The position numbers and the translations under genes are program-made. A stretch of 13,651 bases of DNA from Holophagaceae bacterium UBA706. GTDB taxonomy: Bacteria > Acidobacteriota > Holophagae > Holophagales > Holophagaceae. Location of the stretch: contig DBME01000302.1 of NCBI GenBank assembly GCA_002298155.1, positions 1 through 13,651 on the forward strand. Reading direction: 5' to 3'. The notes beneath the pieces were generated by a model. That model saw nothing but the letters and a program-made list of their open reading frames with translations, made no database searches and had not been told where the DNA came from. Shown here in pieces: positions 1 through 8,171 of this stretch (position 1 is its first letter; each line of letters opens with the position of its first letter).

Positions 1-1068
1 GCCTTCCCACCACACGTCGCCGTCGGGGGTCATGGCCACGTTGGTGAAGATGGTGTTCTCGGTCATGGAGAGCATGGCGTTGGCGTTGGACTTCATGCCG
101 GTGCCGGGGGCCACGCCGAAGAAGCCCGCCTCGGGGTTGATGGCGTAGAGGCGGCCGTCGGGTCCGGGCTTGATCCAGGCGATGTCGTCGCCCACGGTGG
201 TGACCTTGTGGCCCTTGAACTGCTCGGGCACCTGGAGCATGGCGAAGTTGGTCTTGCCGCAGGCGCTGGGGAAGGCGGCGGCCACGTAGGTCTTTTCGCC
301 CTTGGGGTCCTCGACGCCCAGGATGAGCATGTGCTCGGCGAGCCAGCCCTCGTCACGGGCCATGCAGCTGGCGATGCGCAGGGCGAAGCACTTCTTCCCG
401 AGCAGGGCGTTGCCGCCGTAGCCGGAGCCGAAGGACCAGATGGCGCGCTCCTCGGGGAAGTGGACGATGTACTTGTTGTCCTTGTTGCAGGGCCAGGAGA
501 CGTCCTTCTGGCCGGCTTCCAGGGGCATGCCCACGGAGTGCAGGCAGGGCACGAACTCGCCGGAGCCCAGCACGTCCCAGACCTTGCGGCCCATGCGGGT
601 CATGATCTGCATGTTCACGACCACGTAGGGCGAGTCGGAGAGCTCGATGCCGATGTGGGCGATGCGGGAGCCCAGGGGGCCCATGCTGAAGGGGATGACG
701 TAGAGGGTGCGGCCCTTCATGCAGCCCTTGAACAGGCCCTTGAGCTTCTCCTTCATCTCCTTGGGCTCGACCCAGTTGTTGTTGGGGCCGGCGTCCTGCT
801 TGCGCTTGGAGCAGATGAAGGTGCGGTCCTCCACGCGGGCCACGTCGGAGGGGTCCGACAGGGCCAGGTAGCTGTTGGGGCGCTTGGCGGGGTTCAGCTT
901 CTGGAAGGTGCCGCCTTCGACCATCTGGGCGCAGAGGGCGTCGTATTCCTCCTGGGAGCCCGTGCACCAGTGGATGCTGGCGGGTTCGCAGAGTTCCGCG
1001 ATCTCGCGCACCCAGGCCACGGCCTTCGGGTTGACGACGTAGTCAGGGACGTTCAGTACGGCGCTCAT
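1..1068 (-). CDS. pckG: Phosphoenolpyruvate carboxykinase (GTP), N-terminal 356 residues, cut by window edge
   Basis: This enzyme interconverts oxaloacetate + GTP with phosphoenolpyruvate + GDP + CO2, the entry step of gluconeogenesis or an anaplerotic step, in the cytosol. The 356 codons present read in frame to base 1; the family is usually about 600 residues, so roughly 40% is missing outside the window. Visible family signatures are [10 protein letters not shown] near the N-terminus (substrate arginine region), [21 protein letters not shown] in the middle, the P-loop FPSACGKTN around residues 266-274 with the reactive cysteine near residue 270, GDDIAWI around 293-299 (metal and nucleotide), and [10 protein letters not shown] at the cut end. 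The cysteine-containing P-loop is typical of the GTP class; the ATP class has a GxxGTGKT type loop. The ATG start at 1068 is preceded by CGGAG about seven bases upstream. It is divergent from the aminotransferase gene. Identification is secure; the symbol follows the family. Confidence 0.96.
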   Translation of the reverse strand, partial: MSAVLNVPDYVVNPKAVAWVREIAELCEPASIHWCTGSQEEYDALCAQMVEGGTFQKLNPAKRPNSYLALSDPSDVARVEDRTFICSKRKQDAGPNNNWVEPKEMKEKLKGLFKGCMKGRTLYVIPFSMGPLGSRIAHIGIELSDSPYVVVNMQIMTRMGRKVWDVLGSGEFVPCLHSVGMPLEAGQKDVSWPCNKDNKYIVHFPEERAIWSFGSGYGGNALLGKKCFALRIASCMARDEGWLAEHMLILGVEDPKGEKTYVAAAFPSACGKTNFAMLQVPEQFKGHKVTTVGDDIAWIKPGPDGRLYAINPEAGFFGVAPGTGMKSNANAMLSMTENTIFTNVAMTPDGDVWWEG

Positions 1069-1368
1069 AACCAGTCTCCGCTAGCATGCCTCGGGAATGC
1101 CGGATCCGCCGTGCGTTTCCCTCAAGCAGCTGAATTAAGCCAAGTCTAGACATCGAAATCGCCCCCCGCAATGCGCAAGAGGGGTCCCGGGTGCCCCAAA
1201 TGCCCCGCCTTGCTATGCTGGATCCATTGGAACCCCATGTCCCATGGGCGTTTCCCCCCGAACCGGCCCCTGTGTGACTTAAATCATTCTCCAACATGGG
1301 CCGGGGGGCGGAAAATTTCCCTGCACCGCTTGCCCCCTTCCCAGCACCACCCAACCCGGAGAGGCCCC
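1069..1368. promoter_or_regulatory. Divergent intergenic region, 300 bases, between pckG and the aminotransferase gene
   Basis: No convincing gene lies here. It must hold the promoters of both divergent genes. The plus side has an extended -10-like TGCTATGCT at 1211-1219 without a recognisable -35, and an AT-rich patch around 1277-1290. The pckG side contains the 8-base palindrome GTCTAGAC at 1145-1152 and an AT-rich TTAATTC-like stretch near 1133-1137. None of these is strong enough to call as a mapped promoter. The open frame that extends the aminotransferase upstream to 1171 lacks a ribosome binding site and aminotransferase-like residues and is judged untranslated leader. Confidence 0.4.
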
Positions 1369-2640
1369 GTGTCCATCCATCCCGAAGCCCAGGAACGCAA
1401 CGACCGTCTCAAGGCCATCAATCCGGCCATCCTCGAGGCCCTCTCCCCCCTGGGCAGGCGTTCCTTCTTCCCCAAGGGCATCCCCTACCAGGCCGGCCAG
1501 AGCAAGGGCTGCAAGATCAACGCGACCATCGGCCAGATCACCGACGGCGAGGGCAACCCCCTGCCCCTGGCCCCCATGGCCGAGAAGCTCGCCTCCCTGA
1601 ACCCCAAGGACGCCTTCCTCTATTCCCCCATCCAGGGCCGTGAGCAGTCCCGCAAGGCCTGGCACGCCAAGCTGGTGAAGGAGGACGCCCGGGTCGAGGC
1701 CGTGGGCCTGCCCGTCGCCAGCGCCGGCATCTGCCACGCCATCACCATGGGCGCCGAGCTGTTCTTCGGAAAGGGCGACACCCTGGTGCTCGCCGACCTC
1801 TACTGGGACAACTACGAGCAGATCTTCAACATCCGCCTCGAGGGCGACTTCAAGCGCTTCCCCTTCTACAACGAGGCGCTGGGCTTCAACGTCGAGGGCC
1901 TGAAGCGCGCCATCGCCGAGGTGCAGGGCAAGGTGCAGGTGCTGCTCAACTTCCCCAGCAACCCCAGCGGCTACAGCCCCACCCCCGCGGAGATGCAGGC
2001 CATCGCCCAGGTGCTCATCGAGGCCGCCAAGGACCGCACGGTGGTCGTGTACTGCGACGACGCCTACCACGGCCTGGTGTTCGACAAGGCCGCCACCCCC
2101 AAGAGCCTCTTCTTCGAGCTCATCAACAAGAGCCCCAACCTCATCCCCCTCAAGTGCGACGGCGTCACCAAGGAGCTCAGCTTCTTCGGCGGGCGCGTGG
2201 GCTTCCTCTCCTTCGGCGTGGACAAGGTCGCCGCGGAGATCCTGGTGGACAAGTGCATGGGCCTGATCCGCTCGGGCATCGGCAGCCCGGTAGCCCTCAG
2301 CCAGTACCTCATGGAAATCGAACTGGCCGACGAACGCCATGACGCCGAGTTCGAGAAGATGCGCCAGGTGCTCGGCCGGCGCTACGACATCCTGCGCAAG
2401 GCCCTGGACCGCAAGGTCCCCCACTGGACGGTATATCCCTTCAACGCCGGCTGCTTCTGCCTCCTGAAGCTGCGCCCGGGCCTGAACGCCGACGCCATCC
2501 GCCAGAAGCTCATCCACGAGGAGAGCGTGGGCGTGGTGAGCCACGGCGACGACTACATCCGCCTGGCCTTCTGCTCCATGAAGGAAGAAGCCATCGAGCC
2601 GCTCATCGAGGCCCTCGAAAGAGTCTGCGCCCGGAACTAG
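1369..2640 (+). CDS. PLP-dependent aminotransferase, class I/II (fold type I)
   Basis: This 423-residue protein should move an amino group between an amino acid and a 2-oxo acid using pyridoxal phosphate. The GTG start at 1369 is chosen because GGAGAGG lies at 1358-1364, four bases upstream, and the homologous N-terminus begins there. Key residues are visible in order: N198 in FPSNPSG (cofactor ring), D230 and Y233 in YCDDAYHG (pyridine nitrogen and phenolic oxygen), the Schiff-base lysine K268 in DGVTKELSFFGGRVGF, and R398 in YIRLAFCS (substrate carboxylate). The DGxTKE...GxRVGF form of the lysine loop resembles a subgroup seen in anaerobic Firmicutes and other bacteria that is annotated only as class I/II aminotransferase. 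I cannot assign the amino donor, so no symbol is given; aromatic or aspartate-type activity is possible. It is followed 40 bases later by a co-directional MFS transporter gene. Confidence 0.93.
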   Translation: MSIHPEAQERNDRLKAINPAILEALSPLGRRSFFPKGIPYQAGQSKGCKINATIGQITDGEGNPLPLAPMAEKLASLNPKDAFLYSPIQGREQSRKAWHAKLVKEDARVEAVGLPVASAGICHAITMGAELFFGKGDTLVLADLYWDNYEQIFNIRLEGDFKRFPFYNEALGFNVEGLKRAIAEVQGKVQVLLNFPSNPSGYSPTPAEMQAIAQVLIEAAKDRTVVVYCDDAYHGLVFDKAATPKSLFFELINKSPNLIPLKCDGVTKELSFFGGRVGFLSFGVDKVAAEILVDKCMGLIRSGIGSPVALSQYLMEIELADERHDAEFEKMRQVLGRRYDILRKALDRKVPHWTVYPFNAGCFCLLKLRPGLNADAIRQKLIHEESVGVVSHGDDYIRLAFCSMKEEAIEPLIEALERVCARN

Positions 2641-2672
2641 AAGCATAGACAGACCGTAGCCCACCCTGAAAT

Positions 2673-2691
2673 CATGGGTCATGAACCCATG
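2673..2691 (+). repeat. Inverted repeat CATGGGT-catga-ACCCATG spanning the MFS start codon
   Basis: The arms at 2673-2679 and 2685-2691 are perfect 7-bp complements separated by five bases that include the ATG at 2681. In RNA this would put the start codon in a hairpin loop; in DNA it could be an operator-like dyad. No function is demonstrated. Confidence 0.45.
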
Positions 2692-3859
2692 GCAAGGCCT
2701 CAAGGGGCTCCCCCGCGGCATGTGGGTGCTGGCCCTCAGCACCCTCATCAACCGCATGGGCACCATGGTGATGTTCTTCCTGGCCCTGTTCCTGGTGCAG
2801 GCCCGGGGCTGGACGGAGGCCCGGGCCGCCACCGCCATGGCCTGCTACGGCGCCGGCGCCCTGGTGGCGAGCCCCTTCAGCGGGTGGTTCGCGGACCGCT
2901 GCGGACACCGCTTCACCCTGGCCTTGAGTCTGGCGTCCTCCGCGGCGATCCTGCTGCTGATCCCGTACGTCCACGCGCGGTTCCTGCTGCTGCCCCTCAT
3001 CGCCCTGTGGTCCGGGGCGACCCAGGGCTACTGGCCCGCGTCCATGGCCCTCATCACGGACCTGGTGCCCGCGGACCGGCGCAAGCAGGCCTTCGTGCTG
3101 CACCGCCTGGCCTCCAACCTCGGCATCTCTTTGGGGCCGGCCCTGGGCGGGTTCATCGCGCACTACTCCTTCACGGCCCTGTTCTGGATCGACGCCTTGA
3201 CGACCTTCATGGGCGTGGCGGTCCTGCTCGCCTTCGTGCAGGCCCCGGCCGCGGAACCGGCGCCGGCCCATCCCAGCACCTCCGGGTGGACGGATCGGCG
3301 GCTCCTGCTCTTCCTGCTGGCCCTGGTCCCCGCCACCATGGTCTTCACGCAGATCCACGGCGCCCTGCCCCTGTGGGTCTGCCGGGGGCTCCAGCATTCA
3401 ACCGCCACCTACGGCCTGCTGTTCACCTTCAACACCCTGCTCATCCTCGTGGCGGAGGTGGCCCTGAACCACCGCCTGGCGCACTGGACCCATGGGAACC
3501 AGCTGGCCCTGGGCGCCGTGTTCCTGGGGGCCGGTTTCGCCTCCTTCGCGGTGCTGCGCTCCCTGCCCCTGCTCTTCCTGGCCACGGCCATCTGGACCCT
3601 CGGGGAGATGGTCTTCCTGCCGGCCTCCACCGACGCGGTGGCCGCCATGGCGCCCCCGGACCGCCGGGGCGAGTACCTGGGCCTCTACAGCCTCACCTGG
3701 ACGGTGGCGCTCACCGCGGGGCCCTGGCTGGGCCTCCTTGCCTACGCCGCCGGCGGCCCCGTGCTGGTGTGGGGCGGCTGCGGCCTGCTGGGGCTGCTTA
3801 CCGCCGCAGGGGTGGTGCGCTACCGGGGCCGGGTAGTACGGGAGCCGCTGGCCACCTGA
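2681..3859 (+). CDS. MFS transporter, 12-helix type
   Basis: This 392-residue integral membrane protein has two blocks of about six hydrophobic segments separated by a hydrophilic Ala/Pro-rich loop at about residues 187-207, the standard major facilitator layout. The loop between helices 2 and 3 carries the MFS motif A in the form GWFADRCGHR (residues 68-77). WTEARAATAM after helix 1, and RRGEYLGLYSLTW in the second half, resemble drug/sugar efflux-type MFS proteins of the MdtH/YajR kind, but the substrate cannot be read from sequence. The start at 2681 has only a weak ribosome binding site; an in-frame ATG at 2720, preceded by AAGGGGCTC, is an alternative that would remove 13 residues. The start codon sits in the loop of a 7-bp inverted repeat. 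The gene lies between the aminotransferase and mutS on the same strand. Confidence 0.88.
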   Translation: MNPWQGLKGLPRGMWVLALSTLINRMGTMVMFFLALFLVQARGWTEARAATAMACYGAGALVASPFSGWFADRCGHRFTLALSLASSAAILLLIPYVHARFLLLPLIALWSGATQGYWPASMALITDLVPADRRKQAFVLHRLASNLGISLGPALGGFIAHYSFTALFWIDALTTFMGVAVLLAFVQAPAAEPAPAHPSTSGWTDRRLLLFLLALVPATMVFTQIHGALPLWVCRGLQHSTATYGLLFTFNTLLILVAEVALNHRLAHWTHGNQLALGAVFLGAGFASFAVLRSLPLLFLATAIWTLGEMVFLPASTDAVAAMAPPDRRGEYLGLYSLTWTVALTAGPWLGLLAYAAGGPVLVWGGCGLLGLLTAAGVVRYRGRVVREPLAT

Positions 3860-3880
3860 TATCCTGGGCGTGGAGCGCCG

Positions 3881-3910
3881 GCCGGCCTTCCTCCTCCGGA
3901 GGGCCCCGGC
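3881..3910 (+). other. Interrupted stem-loop in the MFS-mutS intergenic gap
   Basis: Outer arms GCCGG (3881-3885) and CCGGC (3906-3910) and inner arms CCTCC (3890-3894) and GGAGG (3898-3902) can pair around a TCC loop. It lies 21 bases after the MFS stop and 39 bases before the mutS start. There is no following T-tract, so it is not a standard intrinsic terminator. It may be a leader structure or chance pairing in GC-rich DNA. Confidence 0.25.
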
Positions 3911-3949
3911 GTCCATCCTTCCCCGCCGCCTTTTCCACCGGAACCGCCC

Positions 3950-6490
3950 ATGTCCACCCCCATGCTCACGCAGGTCGCTGCCCTCAAACGCGAGGCGGGT
4001 GACGCGATCCTCTTCACCCGCATGGGGGACTTCTACGAGCTCCACGGGGAGGACGCCGTCAAGGCCGCCCCCGTCATGGAGATCGCCCTGACCCTGCGGG
4101 GCCGGGGGACGGAGTACGAGACGCCCATGTGCGGCGTCCCCCACTTCGCCCTGGAGACGTACCTGCCCAAGCTGCTGGCCGCGGGCTACTCCGCCGCCAT
4201 CGCGGACCCCACGGCCAAGCCCGAGGAGGTCAAGGGCCTCCTGCCCCGGGCCATCACCCGCATCATCACGCCGGGCACCTGGCTGGACGACGATGGCCGG
4301 TGGCTGGCCTCCGTGCACCGCATCGGGGAGACCTGGGGCGTGGCCCTGCTCCAGCTGGCCTCGGGCCAGCTCCGGGTGCTGCCCGGGGAGGGGCTGTCCC
4401 TGCTGGGTTCCACCCTGGAGCGCCTGGGCCCCCAGGAGCTCATCCTCGCGGAGAACGCGCCGGACGCCTTCGAGCTGGAGGCGGCCCGGGTGCGGCTGCC
4501 GGCGTGGCGCTTCGAGCCCACCCGGGCCCGCACGCAGATCCAGGACTTCTTCGGCTGGACCCACCTGGAAGGGGTGGGGCTGGATCCCTACCCCGCCGCC
4601 ATCGGCGCCCTGGGCGCGCTCCTGGACCAGGTGGAGGCCACCCAGCGGGGGCGTCCCGCCCACATCCAGGGCGTGAGCCTGGAGCTGGGCGCGGCCGGCC
4701 CCCTGCTGGACGCCACCTCCGCCCGGCACCTGGAGATCCTCACCAACACCCTGGACGGTTCCCGGGCCGGGAGCCTGCTAGAACTCATGGACCAGTGCCG
4801 GTCCCGCCTGGGCTCGCGCCTGCTCAAGGCCTGGCTGGACCAGCCCCTGCGCGACCGCGCGGGCCTGGAGCTGCGCTGGCGCCAGGTGGCGTGGTTCACC
4901 GAGGACCGGCACCGGGATCCCATCCAGAAGCTCCTGAGCGCGGTTCCGGATCTGGACCGCATTCTGGGCCGCGTGGCCCTGGGCCTCTGCACTCCGCCCG
5001 AACTGGCCCAGCTGCGCGACGGCCTGGCCCGGGCCCGGCGCCTGCCCGAGCTCATCCAGGAGGGCGGCTGGTTCCAGGAAGCCCAGGACCTGCAGTTCTG
5101 GCCCGGCGACACCCCCCTCTGCGAGGAGCTCACCGCCGAGCTGCGCCGCTGCCTGGCCGAGGCCCCGCCCCTGGAGCTGGAGAAGGGCAACACCATCCTG
5201 GACGGCGTGGACCCCGAACTGGACGCCGTGCGGCGCCTGGCCCGGGACGCCAAGCAGGTGATGCTGGAGCTGGAGGAGGAGGAGCGCGCCGCCTCCGGCA
5301 TCAACAGCCTCAAGATCAAGTACAACCGGGTCTTCGGGTACTACTTCGAGATCACCAAGGCCAACCTCGCCTCCGCCCCCGCGCACTTCATCCGCAAGCA
5401 GACCCTGGCCAACGCCGAGCGGTTCACCACCGAGAAGCTCATGGCCTTCGAGCAGCGCCTGCTGAGCGCGGAGTCCGACCTCCTGCGCCTGGAGGAGACC
5501 CAGTTCAAGCGGCTTCTGGCCAGGGTCCTGGAGGACCGGGGCGCCATCACCCGCCTAGCCCGCGCCGTGGCGCGGCTGGACGTGCTCTGCGCCTTCGCCG
5601 AGCGCGCCCGGATCTCGGGGTGGACCCGGCCCGAACTGACCGAGGACCGCGAGCTGATCCTGGCCGGCGCCCGCCATCCCATGCTGGAGGCCCGCCTGGG
5701 CCGGGAATGCGTGCCCAACGACCTCTCCCTGCCGGCCTCCCGGGCCATGGCCGTGGTCACCGGACCCAACATGGGCGGCAAGTCCACGTTCCTGCGCACC
5801 GCCGCGCTGCTCACGGTGCTGGCCCAGGTGGGATCCTTCGTGCCCGCCGAGCTCATGCGCTTCGGGCTGGTGGACCGGATCTTCACGCGCATCGGAGCTT
5901 CGGATTTCCTGGCCAAGGGCCAGTCCACGTTCATGGTGGAGATGACGGAGACGGCGCGGATCCTCAACCAGGTGACACCTTCGAGCCTGGTCATCCTGGA
6001 CGAGATCGGCCGCGGCACCAGCACGCGCGACGGCCTCTCCCTGGCCGAGGCCATCGCCCTGCACCTGCGCGACCTCAAGGGCGGCGAGCCCCGGACGCTC
6101 TTCGCGACCCACTACTTCGAGCTCACCAAGCTGGCCGAGGACAGCCGCATCCAGAACCTCCACGTGGAGGTGCAGGAGTGGGAGGAGCACCTGCTCTTCC
6201 TGCACCGCATCAACGAGGGCCCCGCGGACCGCAGCTACGGCATCCAGGTGGCGCGTCTGGCGGGCCTGCCCCGCACCGTCATCGCCGCCGCCCAGCGCAT
6301 CCTCGCCGAAACCCCCGAGCCCGTGCTGGATCCCGGCCGCAAGCCCCGGCGGCAGGAACCGGTCCAGCCCCTATTGCCTTTGTTCGAGGCGGAACCGGAT
6401 CCCATCCGTGACGAGATCGACGCCCTGGACATCTCGCGCATGACGCCCCTGGAGGCGCTGAACTGGCTGGCGGGTAAGCAGCGCAGGTAG
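3950..6490 (+). CDS. mutS: DNA mismatch repair protein MutS
   Basis: This 846-residue mismatch-recognition ATPase starts methyl-independent or methyl-directed mismatch repair by binding mispairs as a dimer and recruiting MutL. The mismatch-binding F-x-E motif is present as F28-Y29-E30 in RMGDFYELHGEDA, which separates it from MutS2-type proteins. Connector, lever and clamp regions follow. The ATPase has Walker A GPNMGGKST (K611), Walker B VILDE (D684, E685) followed by IGRGTST, and the FATHYFELT segment. Near the C-terminus QPLLPLF (806-812) fits the beta-clamp binding consensus, followed by the short dimer/tetramer domain ending in TPLEALNWLAG. Length matches the family (about 850). The N-terminus STPMLTQ...DAILF aligns with typical MutS starts, so the ATG at 3950 is favoured although its ribosome binding site is weak (GGA near 3940). 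No mutL is visible in the window. Confidence 0.98.
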   Translation: MSTPMLTQVAALKREAGDAILFTRMGDFYELHGEDAVKAAPVMEIALTLRGRGTEYETPMCGVPHFALETYLPKLLAAGYSAAIADPTAKPEEVKGLLPRAITRIITPGTWLDDDGRWLASVHRIGETWGVALLQLASGQLRVLPGEGLSLLGSTLERLGPQELILAENAPDAFELEAARVRLPAWRFEPTRARTQIQDFFGWTHLEGVGLDPYPAAIGALGALLDQVEATQRGRPAHIQGVSLELGAAGPLLDATSARHLEILTNTLDGSRAGSLLELMDQCRSRLGSRLLKAWLDQPLRDRAGLELRWRQVAWFTEDRHRDPIQKLLSAVPDLDRILGRVALGLCTPPELAQLRDGLARARRLPELIQEGGWFQEAQDLQFWPGDTPLCEELTAELRRCLAEAPPLELEKGNTILDGVDPELDAVRRLARDAKQVMLELEEEERAASGINSLKIKYNRVFGYYFEITKANLASAPAHFIRKQTLANAERFTTEKLMAFEQRLLSAESDLLRLEETQFKRLLARVLEDRGAITRLARAVARLDVLCAFAERARISGWTRPELTEDRELILAGARHPMLEARLGRECVPNDLSLPASRAMAVVTGPNMGGKSTFLRTAALLTVLAQVGSFVPAELMRFGLVDRIFTRIGASDFLAKGQSTFMVEMTETARILNQVTPSSLVILDEIGRGTSTRDGLSLAEAIALHLRDLKGGEPRTLFATHYFELTKLAEDSRIQNLHVEVQEWEEHLLFLHRINEGPADRSYGIQVARLAGLPRTVIAAAQRILAETPEPVLDPGRKPRRQEPVQPLLPLFEAEPDPIRDEIDALDISRMTPLEALNWLAGKQRR

Positions 6491-6507
6491 CACCTGAAAG
6501 GATGTCT

Positions 6508-7422
6508 TCACTTTCCTGGGGTCAGTTTTGGGGTCTCATCGTAGATTTCATATCTTCCGTTCCTGTACTCGAACAGCTTCTTGCTGATCAGATGATCACC
6601 CGTGGAAACCTCTGCAATGACCTCCCGCAATTTGCGGATTCCTTCGGGATCCTCGGAACCCGTCATGAGGAACAAATCCTTTGCAGGCAAAGCGAAGACA
6701 GCGGTGCCTTTCACGGGGAACTTGGGATTGGTCCAAAGGGCTTTCATCAGGAGGAGGCTCGATTCATAGTTACCACCCGCCAGGAACATGTAGCATCCGT
6801 CCTGCAGAGGCTGCGCCCTCAGGTCCTGCACGAATTTGAGGATATTGGGCAGGGTATTCATGAGGAGGCTGGAGGTGCCCATCCCAAGCGCCCTTAGGTC
6901 CTCGCGGGAAAGGATCCGGAAGCTGTTGGGGCGATCCTCGGCGAATACGATCACCAACTCCGCATTCAGCTTTTGCTATGCAATCTGATCATCACGAGTG
7001 ACATAACTGACATTTCTTACCAGTGGGACCATCCGCTCGATCCGAACCAGATTCGAAGGTTGCGCGCTCTCCTTCAAGGCCAGAATGTGCCTTGCGACCA
7101 AGGCCTGCAGGGATTCCGGTTCAGCCTGGTACTGCTTGTAGGCCTGTGCGAGCCGGCAATCGAGGGTGTACCCATTGGCCAAATCGGCCTTGATCCAAAG
7201 GTCGTCGACGATCCGGACCGCTTGGAATACATGGCTCTGGGTAATGGCTTCCGCGAAGGTGCGCGTGAACTCGGCGGTTCCCAACGTTGGGGCCTCCAAG
7301 GCCAGTCCCATGGCGGAAGGAAGGGTGATGGCGGTGGCCAATGCGGTCATGCCGAGGGTTCCCATGGTCAAACTCCAAGCGTTCTTTACGTGATTTGACC
7401 ACACTGGGGATGAGGGAGGCAT
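6508..7422 (-). pseudogene. DUF1444 family protein (YtpQ-like), interrupted by an in-frame TAG codon
   Basis: Two open segments lie in the same reading frame, separated only by one TAG at 6976-6978. The upstream segment ends VPLVRNVSYVTRDDQIA. After the stop, translation continues QKLNAELVIVFAEDRP and runs to a TGA at 6508-6510. The joined protein has the order of elements I associate with DUF1444 (Bacillus YtpQ): a PLVR/PvIR-type segment, a predicted strand LVIVFAEDR, a helix LPNILKFV (NL-type), then KGTAVFALPAKDLFLM. Total length (about 285-305 codons) is near the family's usual 270. Start choice is uncertain: ATG 7422, or ATG 7365, which would begin a signal-peptide-like MGTLGMTALATAITLP stretch. 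The function of DUF1444 is unknown. GC content is about 53-60% in sampled lines, below the neighbours. A single CAG-to-TAG change would explain the interruption. It is probably a young pseudogene, alternatively read-through or a sequencing error. Confidence 0.7.
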
Positions 7423-7468
7423 GCCTGCCCGGACCCATCCATCAAAAGGTTGATTCCCATCTTTACTA

Positions 7469-8017
7469 CTAAGAGAAGGGCAATGCCGGAGTCCCAGCAG
7501 GGGCAATTGCCTTCTTCTTCCATGGCTTTGTCACTAAATACAGGACCCCAAACTCAAGCGACTGATAAAATAATAACAAACCCCAGATAATAAGCAGGAT
7601 CTCTGGGACATTGGTATTCGGTGACCTTTCGAATGACAGGCTACTATTAATTTTAATTAATAAAAACAAAAAACTCAATGGTAAAAAAATAAATAGTATT
7701 TCAACCAGTAGTGAATATAGGATGAATCCAATTATCTTGACCACTCGACTGCGCGGTCTAATCAGCATCAAAAATTTGGGGAAGAAAAAATACATAAACC
7801 CAGGTATGCCATAAGCGATTGCAATAATAATATTGAAGAAGAATTTAGGAGTGAATTCAACTAAACCACTAAAAGTAGCTATTAACACAAGTATAGAACA
7901 CAGCCAGGATGGAATAGCAAATACAACTCCAACAATCCAATCTTTATTCTTGCGATCATTAATGTTTTCAATCAATTTAGCAGCTGGGATAGCGTAATGT
8001 TGATAACTACCGTTCAT
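7469..8017 (-). CDS. Small AT-rich multi-pass membrane protein, unknown function
   Basis: I do not recognise this 182-residue protein. It starts at ATG 8017, with AGGAG five bases upstream; the open frame extends further upstream to 8116 but without such support. After a hydrophilic N-terminus of about 26 residues (ENINDRKNKDW) there are about four hydrophobic segments: roughly residues 27-50, 55-77, 88-112 and 128-150. Basic residues (RPRSR; KPWKKK at the C-terminal side) suggest cytoplasmic loops. Lines 7561-7860 contain 97 G/C in 300 bases (32%), far below the rest of the window, and many codons end in A/T. The last 14 residues, rich in Ala and Pro, lie in DNA of more normal composition, so the original C-terminus may have been replaced at a junction near 7510. 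The likely history is horizontal acquisition; a role as an accessory or immunity-type membrane protein cannot be shown. Confidence 0.7.
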   Translation of the reverse strand: MNGSYQHYAIPAAKLIENINDRKNKDWIVGVVFAIPSWLCSILVLIATFSGLVEFTPKFFFNIIIAIAYGIPGFMYFFFPKFLMLIRPRSRVVKIIGFILYSLLVEILFIFLPLSFLFLLIKINSSLSFERSPNTNVPEILLIIWGLLLFYQSLEFGVLYLVTKPWKKKAIAPAGTPALPFS

Positions 8018-8171
8018 CACAACTCCTGCCTTCCCAATGGAACCGCCGCACCAAAGCAACACCTGCGAATCGTGCGCTGAGGTGCCTGGCTTCAACTTCC
8101 TCAGCAAAGGGCCCAAGACCTAGTCCACGTCGGTGAACGTCAAGACGGGAGTTCCTTCGAATCTCCTTCAT
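8007..8171 (-). CDS. Possible 54-residue basic ORF overlapping both neighbours (doubtful)
   Basis: The ORF starts at ATG 8171, overlapping the TGA of the diguanylate cyclase gene in an ATGA arrangement, and ends at TAG 8007-8009, inside the start of the membrane-protein gene (11-base overlap). The peptide is rich in Arg and has no recognisable domain. Its codons include ATT, CGA, CGT, CTA and GTT, unlike the GC-rich neighbours but like the foreign-looking segment that follows. The tight overlaps are suggestive, but chance is equally plausible. Apart from this ORF, I see no gene, repeat or terminator in 8018-8167. Confidence 0.2.
   Translation of the reverse strand: MKEIRRNSRLDVHRRGLGLGPFAEEVEARHLSARFAGVALVRRFHWEGRSCDER

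Noticed and set aside
208..1149. 313-codon plus-strand ORF opposite pckG
   Set aside because: It is a GC-rich shadow of the carboxykinase frame, with a low-complexity Ala/Gly/Val/His composition and no domain.
1171..1368. N-terminal extension of the aminotransferase to the ATG at 1171
   Set aside because: It has no ribosome binding site, and the extra 66 residues do not look like aminotransferase. GTG 1369 has GGAGAGG just upstream.
1279..2838. 519-codon minus-strand ORF over the aminotransferase
   Set aside because: It is a shadow of the aminotransferase, which has all catalytic residues on the plus strand.
3881..3910. Intrinsic terminator after the MFS gene
   Set aside because: The stem is interrupted and no T-run follows. 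It is kept only as a possible stem-loop.
6502..6897. 131-codon plus-strand ORF just after mutS
   Set aside because: It is antisense to the DUF1444 gene, and no family resemblance is seen in its translation.
6508..7506. Frameshift as the cause of the split DUF1444 gene
   Set aside because: The two open segments are in the same frame; only the TAG at 6976-6978 separates them.
7423..7506. TTG at 7506 as the start of the DUF1444 gene
   Set aside because: The extra residues do not resemble the family and overlap the end of the membrane-protein gene. ATG 7422 or 7365 is more plausible.
7611..7814. 67-codon plus-strand ORF in the AT-rich patch
   Set aside because: It is opposite the membrane-protein gene and has no ribosome binding site or recognisable feature.
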